Part shown: positions 37,120-49,037 of the stretch, piece by piece
Position numbering within the stretch: position 1 is the first letter of the stretch
Layout of the letters: the number at the start of each line of letters is the position of its first letter
DNA from: Diadema setosum
Taxonomy: Eukaryota; Echinodermata; Echinoidea; Diadematoida; Diadematidae
DNA length: 64,000 nucleotides
Direction of reading: 5' to 3'
NCBI GenBank assembly: GCA_033980235.1
Contig: CM067067.1
Span: 24,180,603 to 24,244,602, forward strand
Program-made: the position numbers and the translations under genes
The notes under the pieces: generated by a model
Databases searched by the model: none
Seen by the model: only the letters and a program-made list of their open reading frames with translations
Told to the model about the DNA's origin: nothing

Positions 37120-37407
37120 CGTTTCGTCAACATTCTTTACAAATGAATGAAATCAGTGAAAATATAGTTCAAAGTAAACGTCGTTCAGGGAAGGCAATGA
37201 CAGGGAAGATTCTTTCTTCGTAAAAGCAAGACTTGACTAAATGCCATCATCAAAATGACTGTCTTTGTCATATGTGTGACGTCATGTGAGCAACTTTCCT
37301 CGACCAATCAGGTGCTGAGGGAATCTGCCATAAGTAACTCTATCAATGTGAAATTATATTTAAACAAAAATAACAATAAGAGAACTCAACGTAATAGTAC
37401 TTTGGTA
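34656..37407. other. No gene seen
   Basis: AT-rich DNA with a CA run (about 36238-36256), a TIR-bearing element (36291-36728) and a long T tract (about 37090-37119). None of the short frames shows homology or splice context. Confidence 0.45.
36291..36728. repeat. Element with AATAAGCCAGTTCGG inverted ends
   Basis: AATAAGCCAGTTCGG at the left and CCGAACTGGCTTATT at the right are exact inverses. GGTCATTTGTACC appears near both ends in the same orientation. The ~440-bp interior has no coding capacity I trust. Probably a non-autonomous DNA element. Confidence 0.6.
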
Positions 37408-38471
37408 TCAAGCAGTGCCATTAAAATTTGTGGAGCAGTTGAAGGGCCCATTCCAGAATTTCACATTCTGTTCTTCCTGCCAGTGAGACTGGATGGCCAG
37501 GTAGGGACCGACAAGGGCAAAAACTATCGTCCACTTCAGCTCTGGACTGCCGATATTATTGATGTATAAGGTGTGCAGCTGAATCATGGTCCAGAACGAA
37601 CGATGTTGGTAAGTGCGCATCCGCTCCAAGACATACCGGAATCTCTGCCACAGGTACTCCAAGTTCATCCCTCCCAGGGCAATACAGGGATAGACAAGGA
37701 ACATGGTTTTCTCAGACCAGATGACGGCTTCGAGGTAAATTCGGGCTCTCGATTCCGCTGCTGACTCGTCCTCCGTGGAGATTGAGTAGTCCCAGGATAA
37801 TCTCGACATGATGCCCCAAGTGGCGGTTACCATGGTATAGGCCATCCACACCCCCATCAGTTCGCGCATAGCTAGGTAGTCATGATGAATGCGACGGATA
37901 TTTCGGCGCGCAGCATCGACATTGAGGGTGTAGGAACTTCGCTGGATGATGCGCAAGGCGTGATTCATTTGGAGGTGGAGAGAAATACGATTGACGAGGA
38001 CGATGTACCAGAAAAAGCCATAGCACACGAAGCCGACAACGGCGGCAACATCGCTGAAAATGAAAAAGCGCATTTGACAGTGGTGTTCGACCACCAGGGA
38101 TTCCACACCTCTGAGAAGAGCATGCGCAGTTGGCCAGCTCATGAAGAGGAGTGCGAATCGAGTTTTGATTGCAGCCTGATGCGGAGAAGCGCGAATGACG
38201 CGCAAACGACGGCGAACGAAGCGGGGATCAAGGGGACACCGCAGAATTTTCTTCGGAGACAGCAAGAGAGCCCGGGTTCTGACGAAGAGGGCATGAACAG
38301 GGATGATTATCACTTGGAGAAGGTAGGTTAGGTATGAAATCATGAAAAGCAGCTGTCGAGACTTGCCCCATAGTTCGTGGAGGTACACGTAGCCATCGGC
38401 AATCAACATTGATGTCACCAGAGAGAGGTACAGTAGAGTGACGATGTCTATCGCGATGGAAAGCCAGGTAC
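37408..38471 (-). CDS. Gustatory-receptor-like 7TM protein (Grl), main exon
   Basis: A 354-codon open exon behind acceptor TTTCCCCCGCTTGCTCACAG. It enters in phase 1, exactly matching the exon at 39480-39834. Hydrophobic segments in order include WLSIAIDIVTLLYLSLVTSM, LLFMISYLTYLLQVIIIPVH, MRFFIFSDVAAVVGFVCYGF, MAYTMVTATWGIM, FLVYPCIALGGM and WTIVFALVGPYLAI. Loops are Arg-rich, as in insect gustatory receptors and their animal relatives. The last segment (GPYLAIQSHW) sits where the TYhhhhhQF signature of Grs lies, but does not match it well. Role: putative ligand-gated channel in the plasma membrane; ligand unknown. The ORF also reads to an ATG at 38496, but that lies in the intron. Joined length is ~472 residues, usual for the family. 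Confidence 0.72.
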
Positions 38472-39479
38472 CTGTGAGCAAGCGGGGGAAAGTCATAAAT
38501 CAAGAATCCTTCAATAACGATAAAAATTCAGACAAGATTATACAGAAGACGAAATAAACCGTTTGACAAGTGCATTAAAAAAAAAGGAAATACCCTCACT
38601 TTTTATGTACCGTTTGCAAACAATTATTTTTTTTTCTATTTCATCTAAACCTTTCCTGTATGCGAGACTGTAATAATTGTTCTAATCTCTTATGGGGACG
38701 CATTTCATATGAATCCTGGGAAAAAGTTTCAACAAGCACCACTAAACTATGTTTCCGTCAGGAAATTCAAGGCGTCTGTTTTTATCCATGATTAATAATA
38801 CAATTGGCCAGACGATGCCTGTGTTAAAAACTTCTCGATTAAACATTTTGGCTCTGCTGGAGAAAAATCCAATTTTTGCCCTCAAAAGTTCTCAAGTCAG
38901 AATCCTCATTTACAATTTAAGGTTATTTGTCTAAGATGTATCTTTAAATGCTTAGGTATGCTGGTAGGATGATTAAATTACAATTCCGACGGTGGCCTAG
39001 ATCCATCGTTGATACAATAATTAAATACAATCAAAATAACATTAAAAAACGGTGTTTTTTACCTATTGATGAAGGCATATAATTCTGTTAAACGACGCCT
39101 TCCGTTTCCCACCCGCTCATAGAAACTGTTTGCATAAGATATGACTTTAAACAAAACAAGCGATTCTTTTTATCATACAAAAATGTCAAGAATTTACGCT
39201 CAGACTTTAATAGATGATAGGCTGATTTTGGAGTTCTCTGAATAGAGTTCTAGAGTGTTATGTACATGTAAAAAAAAATGTCTTTGACAACACTGTGAGT
39301 AACGATAACTGCAATTATAATTGCAACATTTATAAACGATATCAAAGTCCGTTTTTTAGGTAAAATCTCAATATTCTTATATAATGGGCTACACCGCGTA
39401 CATATAGAAGTTTTTCGGCTTCATAATGTCTACAACTTTATAATGATAATGATTCCACATTACTGTCAGACAAACGTAC
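38472..39479 (-). other. Intron of the Grl gene
   Basis: Begins GTACGT after 39480 and ends CTTGCTCACAG before 38471. AT-rich, with no repeats of note. Confidence 0.7.
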
Positions 39480-39834
39480 GTGCATATGGTTCCTTCTCTG
39501 AGTCAAATTCTTCGAGAGAGAGAAAATTTATGTCGTCATCGTCACCACTTCCGGCTTCGTTGGAGGGGGATCTTCGACGTCTCCTCCAAGTGCCCAAAAT
39601 CAGGAGCGACAAGGAGATAAACGGTGTTAAACTTTCTTCCTTGTCGTCCTCGTCCTCTTTGTCCATCGCGGCTGAGGTGGTGTACGAGTTCGCATCGTCT
39701 CCACACTGAGACACGCGCCCGTCGACCAGGGAGGTGGACGTAGAGGACGGCACTTCCACCTCACCCTTGGCCGACACCGTAGGGTTGAAGGTACCGTAGA
39801 TAGCAAATTGGGTGTCAATGAGCTGGGGATCCAT
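39480..39834 (-). CDS. Grl 7TM protein, N-terminal exon
   Basis: The ATG at 39834 has A at -3 and G at +4. It encodes MDPQLIDTQFAIYGTFNPTV, a Ser/Thr-rich acidic stretch (KEDEDDKEESLTPF), a hydrophobic run ISLSLLILGTW, an RRRRRS cluster and an acidic segment (GDDDDINFLSLEEFDSEKEP). It ends GCAC|GTACGT in phase 1. Grs have an intracellular N-terminus, and the charged composition fits. The frame is open upstream to 39918; an acceptor-like CATCTTTCATTAG ends at 39887, so a 5'-UTR intron, or additional coding upstream, is possible. Confidence 0.65.
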
Positions 39835-39886
39835 CCTCGTCCAGTCCAAAGCTGTACCAATAGGCTTTACTATCAACAATCGCTCT

Positions 39887-41907
39887 CTAATGAAAGATGC
39901 AAAATGAAAGCCTCGCACCTGACAAATGGCTGGTCAGAAAGAAACGCAATTACTGTCTCACAGTGTGTGTAATAATATCACACGTCTGTGAGTTATTGCT
40001 AATCAGAAACATGATTGTCGCATTACCAGTGGTTTCGATTCCACTGTAGCCTCTCAAAACATTGCGAAACTCAATACAATTATTATAAACAAATCCACAT
40101 CAGAAAAAAAAAAAATCTCGAGAATCGATACCCGGCTCTACGAGGTTGCAAGGGGGAAAAACCAAGGAAGATTCAGATAATGAGGTATTTAAGCATGCTA
40201 CTGCTGATGTACAAGCTCTCAAAATATAACAATGGGAATTTTAGTTCTGAACAAATTGGTAATCTGTTGATATGATCCATCATTTGGTAGACGAGCTGCA
40301 CAGAAAGAACTAGCTCTTTAAAAAAAATCGAAGGATAACATATTTGCTTACTATACTTATAATAACATTGTAGTAATAATATCAATAATTACACAAACAA
40401 TAGCAAAAGGCAATTTCATGTATTGATATTAATAATACCCCCAATCACATGAGCCTCAAGAAAGGAAGATAGCATGTAGAGTCAGGCTCTGCCATTTATA
40501 TTTTCAACATAAACAATCTCGTTTTAGAAATCGGAATACGAGTATATAACTCTAATTTTGAGCACCTGAATAAAAATCACCACGATATATGTCATCCTAC
40601 CATCTGCAAGTGATTTAACTTGGGTTGTTTCACACACACACACACGCACACACACACACAAACGCACACATACACACATACACACAAATTCCTGCTAGAG
40701 TTTGCTAACAAACATTGATGCCAGCAATTTGACATTCTGAACTTGACAAAAACAATGAAAATGACACTGAATATGACGGCATATCATTTTTGAACAGCCC
40801 ATCCTGAGGTCATGGAAGAATAACAAACGAGTCTCTACTTTAAAGAAATGTGAAAACGCTGACAGCTGGAGTAGTACAATGGGAATACATGCATCGTATA
40901 CTTTGTATTTTTGTAATGGCAAAGTAACATAGGAACTAAACGTACAGTATAAGATATAGGGCCACATCCAAGTCTAGCTATGCTTGTGATGACGGTCCCC
41001 TGTATTGACATGATTCATTTCTATATACCTTCTTTACGTATTACAGCCCTTTATGCATTACAATGTTGTTATTTTCACACATGTTGGCCTACGGTTGCAG
41101 GGACAGTATTGTTACGAAATTGACAGTCCCTAAATTGACTTGGGCCTATATGTTTTACTTTATTTTGGCATTTGTTGTATTTTTCACTGTACTTGGAGGA
41201 AAAAGAAAATACAGAAATAGAACCAAACCAAATCAAACCAAACCAATCCTATACCACACCAATATAGGCCTTTACCGTGTTTACACATCTGTATATTTAA
41301 CAATAGCAAAAAGATACAAACGCATACGTTGTAGGCCTGATACCGAATCCAGGCATGATCAACTGACAGAAACGTGATGATTTGTTTCTAGATTTAAGAA
41401 GCTTCAACATTTCTAGAACATATGGTGGAGAAAAGAAATATGCACTAACATGATTAATGGGGTTCACTGCCCCCCCCCCCCCCCGATTTTGCGGCTTCTG
41501 CTGTACTTGTATTATATATTATACCTTTGGATAGGTGAGCAAATAAATTAATGAACGGCGTAACTTTCATGTATACATAATGATGGACAGGTGCGTAAAA
41601 TGAATGTAGACAATAACAATGGCACACCAGTGCATATACAAATATGCGTGTTAGTGATGTGTTTACATTTCGTGTGTGTGTTAATCCGTGTTAGATATTA
41701 TTATGTGTGTGTGAATTATGCGTATGTGCGAACATGTTTCACTACTATCTTTCTCTTGTGAGTATACGATAGAGAATTAATTTTCTTTTGTAAAGAAACA
41801 AAATATTCTTAAAAGTCGAAATTATTTTGTGTTATGTTATGGTTTAATCCATTGAGCACAAACTGATTTTGCTATAACACGCATTTTCAATAGACACCTG
41901 CCCGACT
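39887..41907. other. No gene seen
   Basis: Upstream flank of the Grl gene. CA-rich run at about 40630-40685 and a poly-C run at about 41470-41485. No TATA or further exon recognised. Confidence 0.45.
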
Positions 41908-42247
41908 ATTGACCGATTCGGGTTCGTTGAGGGCAGCAGACATTTTACGGCACAGGGCGCAGCCATAGTGGGTGTATCAGCCGACCCCCCCCCCCCCCCC
42001 CCCCCCCCCCCGCTCTCCCCCACCCCCGGGCAACATGTTTACACGCACTTGTAACAAAGGTTCGCGCACTATGCAAGCATTCGCGCACTCAGTACGAGAC
42101 GCCTATTGGCTAAAGCAGTTTTTCATTCTGCGCGCGTGCTAATGTAGGGAGAGGGGTGGGGGAGTGCGGAGGGGGGGTCGGCTGATACACCCACTGTGGC
42201 TGCGCCCATGCCATAAATACACATAGCGCGTCACAGAATCGGTCAAT
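41908..42247. mobile_element. Fold-back element around a poly-C core
   Basis: ATTGACCGATTC at the left and GAATCGGTCAAT at the right are exact inverses. Inner arms GCGCAGCCATAGTGGGTGTA and TACACCCACTGTGGCTGCGC pair as well. The interior is a C tract (about 41986-42012), then GC-rich sequence. Non-autonomous DNA element by structure. Confidence 0.8.
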
Positions 42248-42284
42248 ACTCAGGACTAGACATTAATGGTTTAATATTTGTTAA

Positions 42285-43699
42285 GTTCCTTGGTCCACTG
42301 TTATTCATTATTTATATCAATGATTTTCATAGATCCTCGGAGAAACTATCTTTCGTATTATTCGCGGATGACTCTAACCTTTTCTTTTCCCACCCAGACC
42401 CAAATATCTTAACAAGAACAGTAAATGAAGAATTGAAAAAGGTTATACAATGGATATACGCAAATAAATTGTCACTAAATATTCAAAAAAACAAAATTTA
42501 TGCTTTTTAGTAACTCTTTAAACAGCCTCCCAGGCAATATAACATTTGATACTACTCCCCTATAGAAGAAGTTTCTTCCTTTAAATTTCGTGGTGTTTGT
42601 GTTGATAACAAGCTTTCATGGAGGAATCATATCAATAACATATGTAAAATTATTTTACGTAATATTGGCGTCATGAACAGATTAAAATATTATCTTCCTT
42701 CATCTGCATTATTAACTCTTTATTCTAGTTTGATATTACCTTATTTAAATTAAGGGATTCTTGCTTGGGGTAATACATATCAGATATTACTAGATAAACT
42801 TTTTTTATTGCAAAAGAAAGCGCTCAGAATTGTTTTTAATCTACATACCCGAGAACATACAGATGCTTTGTTTTTTGACCATAAAATACTAAGAATAAAA
42901 GATTTGTATGTGTTTCAGCTTGGCCAGTTTATGTTTAATTATAACAGTAATTTTTACCTAAAATATTTCATGACTTATTTCATCGAAACAGTACATAACT
43001 ACCCCACGCGACGATCCGATGAATTTCATCTTCCATTAATGAGAACCGCACTTGCCCAAAGTACATTTCTTTATACCGGACCCAAACTTTGGAATAATCT
43101 AGATAATAGTTTAAAAGATTCCCCCAAATTCGTCACATTTAAATACAAATTCAGAAAACATCTACTCTCTACTTATAATTTTAGATAATTCAAATTGTTT
43201 TAATTCATGCTTGACCTTTCACCTGTCCTGATGTCGCAGCACTTTGCGTGTTCTGTATGCAGACCTCTCTTCTTTCTTCTCTCCTCTTCCTTTCCTGTCC
43301 TTTGTTCTTCGTAGACTTCTATTGTTACCGTCTTCTCTCCTCTCGGTACTGTCTCGCGTCTTATATGTGCGTGGGTAATGTGCGTACGTCCTTGTCATAT
43401 TTTCCCGGTACACGAGGTTCAGTGAACAGTGTCCGGGCATTAGCATTGATATTTTATATATTTTTTTCCCGACCTGCGTATCTCAATGTAAGTACATATA
43501 CATTTTTTTACAAATGACTTAAATAGGCTATATCAAATATAACAACTATAAAAATACCCTGGAATAATATATTATTTACTCATTACTTATCTAGAGATCC
43601 ACGTCCCACAAGCTTTGCTTTTTAGTGGATCACTATTTTCCATAATCGAATCTATTTTCCGCACGTCCACGAAGTATATATGTATTGTTCCTCCTAATT

Positions 43700-43752
<53 letters not shown>

Positions 43753-43950
43753 TGTATATATAAACATATGTTGTTATACAATTTACCTCGGATACTACAT
43801 GAATCTTTTGCAAATGTTTGAACAATATCATTTCATGACATGTATCCTTTGTACTATGTTTTGATTTTCCTTGATTGGAAATTTGTACTATGTTTTCTCT
43901 TGATTCTCGTTGATCGATTGGAAATAAACTATGATTGAATTGAAAAGTAA
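42285..43950 (+). pseudogene. Jockey/CR1-like LINE copy A
   Basis: GPLLFIIYINDF and VLFADDSNLFF (RT palm, catalytic ADD) lie at about 42290-42385, followed by NKLSLNIQKNK. Frameshifts follow, then an open C-terminal frame 42808-43188 with QKKALRIVFNLHTREHTDAL, NYPTRRSDEFHLPL and GPKLWNNL. A CT-rich 3' UTR follows; its CACAAGCTTTG...TTAGTGGATC word is shared with the copy at 49.5 kb. The end near 43925-43950 is a GAATTGAA-type tail. 5' part missing. Confidence 0.75.
43704..43749. repeat. (TA)n microsatellite
   Basis: Pure AT dinucleotide run within the 3' UTR of LINE copy A. Confidence 0.95.
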
Positions 43951-44250
43951 ATGTACGTGGACGTTGCGACATCCCTTTTGTAACTATTTTCCCTGTAAAA
44001 ACAGCATAAATAGAAACGATAATTATGTTGTTAAAAACTTTGTTATTGATAGCACTATTTTGTCTGTGTCTTGTGGTGCAGGTTGAATTGTCGTCAGAAA
44101 GTAATTGTATCCCACGTGCACCTTTTTATTTCTAGAGTTGCAAAGTTGTCAAAGCTACGTAGGCCTGGATTTACTCATACAATATTTCAGCACTATAAAG
44201 ACTTTGGCTCTATTATAAGATTTGAAATGAATTAACGCTTGATTTTTTTT

Positions 44251-44254
<4 letters not shown>

Positions 44255-44286
<32 letters not shown>

Positions 44287-44375
44287 TTTTTTCTGGGGGA
44301 GGGGTTCAATATCAATTCATATTTGCTATCTTTATCGCAAATATATTTGCCCATAGTAGAAGGCTGAAGTACCGA

Positions 44376-44414
<39 letters not shown>
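44255..44414. repeat. Inverted TG and CA runs
   Basis: A TG run (about 44255-44282) and a CA run (about 44380-44414) lie about 100 bp apart on the same strand, so they can pair as a hairpin. Frames across them are repeat translations. Confidence 0.8.
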
Positions 44415-44416
<2 letters not shown>

Positions 44417-44520
44417 ATTGCATCTCTTACGTTCACACAAGAAAAAAGTACAAGGTCGATGACATTGCGTCATCCTCTAGCCACTGAGACCACTTATCAA
44501 CAATACTTCAAGGAAAACTA

Positions 44521-44912
44521 TTAAAGGGATGGTGCAGTATTGGTGGAGATGAGAATTGGGCTTTTAACGTTTTGCGAGATACCGAGAAAACACTTTAGTA
44601 ATAGTACAGCGCAAACCATTTTAAGAGGAATTCAAAGTTTATTTGATGAAAATCGGGTTTGTAAAGAATGAAACATCCAAAAACAAAGTAAAACAAAGCG
44701 ATCGTAATAAAATGTGGGTCCCACACTTTATTAGAATCGCTCTGTTTTGGATAACTCAGCCATTTCAAAACCAATTTTTATCAAATAAACGTTGAATTCC
44801 TCATGGAATTACATGTTCTTTCATATTTCATATAAGAGGTTTCTCCTTATCTCACCAAAAAGTGTTAGAAACCTGAAATTAGGTCTCAACCAAAACTGCA
44901 CGATCCCTTTAA
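44521..44912. mobile_element. TTAA-type MITE, family 1, full copy
   Basis: TTAAAGGGATGGTGCAGTAT at the left and CTGCACGATCCCTTTAA at the right, with TTAA at both edges. The centre is a perfect-looking hairpin tip, TGTGGGTCCCACA. Closest to the copy at 55495-55883. Confidence 0.88.
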
Positions 44913-47361
44913 ACTCTCCCAGGTCCAAGTAGATAATATAGGACGAACACTTCAAGGAAAACCATTAAAATCTGACAGGTCCAAGTACATAAAGGACGAA
45001 CTCTTCCAATAACAATTACAAAAATGATACCTAAATTAACAGGAGAAGTGAAAGAGAGGAGAAAGAGAGAAAAAAAAATCTCAAGGGGAGAGAGCACAGA
45101 AAGAGAAAATAAACTTGTACGAGTAGAGAGAGAGAAGGGGGAGAGAGAGAAGGAGAGAGAGAGATTCGGTACAAATTTCTGTCACGGTCTTCTGGCATTG
45201 TCTGAAATGCTAGGTTTTGATATTCACACACTTCACCTGTACAGAATGAATCACAACACGCAAAGCTGATATCTAATGCTGCATATAATTCTACTTTATT
45301 CATTTAAGTTATATTTTTCTTTGTCTCTTTTTTTATTAGTCACTGAATGCAATGTTCTTCTCTGTCAGGACAGAGAGTTAAGAAGTCCTTCTACAAATTT
45401 GACATGTGTTTTCTCTTTTCATCAACACATAAATTGTATGGAACCAGATATAGCAAGGAGGAACGTGGAAAGGGAGAGGGGGTAGAGATAGCGAACTAGA
45501 AACGTATGATACCAGTGCTGATACAGCGATCTTCCCTACGAAATGGCATGCCAATCTATCATCGCCTAAATACTTCATGGCACACAAGAATGTGCAAAGT
45601 TATACGTAAACTCCTGATACTCGTTGCATCATAATGTGATAATATGTTCTCAAAGCAATAAAACGCCTTTAATTTGTCTTATTTTGACTTTGAAGGTCCG
45701 AAGTGGGAAATACAGTATAATTAAGCAATATAAATGTCATAAAAATTGTTTTGAACTGTTACCAATCCTAGCCTTTCGTTAGGATACACAAACACCCTTT
45801 CTGCCTCCCCAAGGAAATATGCAGTACGGGTATCTGCATTATTATAACACATTGCAGATACTGCGTTTTTCCTTTGGGCAGCTTTACATTAATACAAACT
45901 AATCGTGATAAACGACAAAGCTCTGGCTTAGCTTTAGAAAAAAAAAAAAAACATAAAAAAGGGAAGTTGTTTGGAAGTTGCCGTGACGTCTCCTATATTA
46001 AAGGTGAGCAGCTTAAGTCCAAGGGGAAAAAAAAAAAACTTTCTCTGATTTGATGCTGTATTATTTCGACTCATGACTTTTACTCTTCATTATTTGCTAG
46101 TACATGTATTTGAAGACCTCAAGCGTAAAACGAGTTAACTCTATTCTTTTTAATTCCAGGTATTTGCAAAGGAAATATCGAGAAAACGTAGGATATCTTT
46201 AATCATGACCCAAAGAATATACCTAGTTTTGCATGTTATACGTGAAAAGTGAAGTTTCACTGGAAATGTTTAATTGTGTTCTAGCTGATTACAGAGTTGC
46301 ATTAAAATGTTCAAAAATGGTCCATAACCCGTTTTGAAACTAAAACTGAAACTAAAACTATTTATTTCATCATGTAAAATGAAAACTGCTCTGTCATTTA
46401 AGCCCTTGTATTGGTCAGTGTTATCGTTTCCTTGGGGATCACAATGACCATACGTCTCTAAATGGCTACACTTTAAATTGATCATTTAATTGAGAAGACC
46501 ACATAAATTGAGGATCCGTCTCGTGTTGACTTTGTTTTAAAAAGATTTAATGAATTTAAGCACTTCTTCTTTATTTTTCACTTAAAACAAAGTATTGTGG
46601 AAGAAATTCAGATTTGCCAACAATACTGAAGACAAGATGATAATCATATTGTTTCAGAATCCCCCATGACTTCAATTGATAAATTGAATACAGTTTGCGA
46701 CGTTACCAGGGGAGCTAAATATGAGTAGGATAAAGAGACGGTAGCATGGTCAGAATGGGCTTTAGGGCTACAGGGCCCTACTCTATCAAGTTGGTCGTCT
46801 ACGAGATTTCGACTGACAAATACAATAGTCTTCAATTTCTCAAAGGTCCTGTTTACCTTTGGGAGCAGTGATAATCTTCAAGATATCAGTTTTGAAGCAT
46901 ATTTTATGTAGGTCAGATATCACAAAACATCCTACCATATTTCTTTTTCGCAATAAAGCCTAAAATATAAGGAGACATCACTATTTTTCTTACTTAACCA
47001 TAAGACTAGTGTGGACAGTTTAGCCTGGAAACATTTTTATTATAACTATTGTTCACATTTTGTATTTTAACAATACTTATCATCAATTATACTGGTTGAA
47101 ATTTTTACATTGGTTGTTTCCATCCCTAACTCAAATTTTAAAACTATTTTGAAACAATAATGCTGGGTTTTTGTTTCATCTGCAAATGGTAAATTATGCC
47201 TTTAATATCGCCTGATTGGTCAATTTGACGTTGTCTATACATTTTGCATCGGAGGGATATCTGTACTACTCTACATGCATTACTCTTTTTGTTTTTTCAG
47301 TTTCACTCTGTCGGTGTAATGGAATGCGTAGATTATTTTCAATCGATCATTAATATTCTCC
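44913..47361. other. No gene recognised
   Basis: GA-rich and CT-rich simple sequence near 45040-45170. Otherwise AT-rich. A possible minus-strand AATAAA for the lipase gene (TTTATT on plus) lies near 47036. No exon recognised. Confidence 0.4.
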
Positions 47362-47655
47362 TTATCCCTGGCAATAGGGTTCATCTGCGTTCGTGGTGAG
47401 ATAGAAGGCGCCCTCACCGTCGGCTTTGTCGGCCCTGTAGCCCATTTGTGGGCAGACGGTGTCATCGCAATTCTGGGCCGACCCATTGTCGATATCTTCC
47501 CACGTCTCGGCCTTCTGTTTAGCCATGAACGAGCACGGGTTCCAAATGCTCTCGATGTAATATTCCACAGCTCGACTGTGATCACATGTTACCGACAAAA
47601 ACGGGCAACCCGGCATGTCCATTCCTCCATTAGGGTAGAAATCCTGATGGCCGAG
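47362..47655 (-). CDS. Pancreatic-lipase-family enzyme, last exon
   Basis: The acceptor is TCTGCCATTTTAG. Entry is in phase 0 as 98 codons including the stop, matching the donor at 54473. It encodes LGHQDFYPNGGMDMPGC, then CDHSRAVEYY with the catalytic His, FMAKQKAETWEDIDNGSAQN, CPQMGYRAD and a terminal YLTTNADEPYC. The stop follows directly, so the C-terminal PLAT/LH2 domain of vertebrate pancreatic lipases is absent. This is normal for many invertebrate neutral lipases. Paired cysteines occur as in the family. Confidence 0.88.
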   Translation of the reverse strand, partial: LGHQDFYPNGGMDMPGCPFLSVTCDHSRAVEYYIESIWNPCSFMAKQKAETWEDIDNGSAQNCDDTVCPQMGYRADKADGEGAFYLTTNADEPYCQG

Positions 47656-48028
47656 CTAAAATGGCAGATAAACGGCACAACCACAAAGGTGAGTGTGATC
47701 GAAATAATACAAACCATACCGCTATACTTTTCTCTTCTTGTCTTCATTTCCCCACTTTAACATATCCACCCATTATTGAGTCGAATTGAATTTGAATTAA
47801 CATTCTCTTTAAAAGAAAAAAAAAGAAAAGAATCAGCAACATTTCTGAAGAAAGAAGAAATAAAAAATCAAAACGAGACATATTTGTTGCCGGGCAAGGC
47901 AAGTAGTTCCCAAACAGAGTTGATTTTTTTTATGCCTAACAATCTATTGTAGAATAGAAAATCTGGGCATTGTTTCGTCTCATGTTAAACGTATTAGAAC
48001 ACCGAGGGCGCTGTAACCGGGTGCTGTT

Positions 48029-48262
48029 CGATATTCCGAAGGTTCGCTATTCCGAAGGTTCGTTATTCCGAAGGTTCGTTAATCCGAAACACGCAAATTC
48101 CCTATACCTAGATGTTCGTTAATCCAAACATTTGTGGCGTTATTCCGAAGGTTCGTTATTCCGAAGATTCCTTAATCCGAAAATGAAATTCGGAACGACG
48201 AACCTTCGGAATAACGAATCTTCGGACTAAAGAGCCTTCGGAATAACGAACCTTCGGAATAA
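48029..48262. repeat. Inverted minisatellite of TTCGTTATTCCGAAGG units
   Basis: About four 16-bp units close to GTTCGTTATTCCGAAG run one way (48029-48090, then 48138-48182). After a centre near 48185 the inverse unit (CTTCGGAATAACGAAC) runs to 48262. Variants with AATCCGAA occur. The whole is a strong fold-back. Confidence 0.85.
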
Positions 48263-48703
48263 CGAGCTGAAACCAAATCGATAAGCAGCCACATTTTCCC
48301 ATGACACACTGCCATAAAATCTGACAAGAGAAATATGACTCGGATGCGTGTATTAAGAGTGTTACGTTTGCAACCTATAATGGTCAACATCGAGAAAAAC
48401 AATAGAAGCCTACAATATTATTGACCACCAAGACATTCCCACAAATTTGAACGAATCAGTACGCGGGGTAGTCATCACAAAGTTTGCTATTGCATTATCT
48501 TAAAAAGCATTAATGGCAATGTAAAAGGCAAATCAATATGGCAGGTACTGCTGTAAAACATAAAGATGTAATTTCAAGCGAAAATACTCTTCTATGCACA
48601 TTCGTTAAAAAAAAAATGCATTAAATAATAAATGCAGTTTGCAGAGTGCACAAAAAGGGATCCTCCAAAATTCCTGATACACTTTCAAAAAAAAAAAAAA
48701 AAG

Positions 48704-48748
<45 letters not shown>

Positions 48749-49037
48749 GTTGTCACGAAAACTGGCTAGAATTTTGCTCGGTAAAACCCCCACAAAAATA
48801 ATGCCGCGAGGACAACGTATAACGCCAATGACTCCGTCATGTACTGCGGCTGGCTCGTCATCACGGAGATACATTGATTTGGACACCAGGGGCGGAGGCT
48901 TTTGAGCTTCTCTTGTTTACAAAAAGATACGGATCAATTTGGCTATCGAGTCGATTGAGTGGATATGTTTTATTAAACGTAGCAGTGAATGGTAACGCAC
49001 ATGGCTATTGTTTAAGGAAACCAAAACCCAAAGAGAA

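Noticed and set aside
37882..38331. 149-codon plus frame
   Set aside because: Antisense shadow of the Grl exon; no hydrophobic or domain pattern of its own.
39466..39709. Overlapping plus frame rich in Ser
   Set aside because: Shadow of the Grl N-terminal exon, whose phase-matched splice favours the minus strand.
43219..43517. Frames on both strands in CT-rich DNA
   Set aside because: 3' UTR of LINE copy A.
47446..47760. 104-codon plus frame
   Set aside because: Antisense of the lipase last exon, which has a phase-perfect structure and catalytic His.
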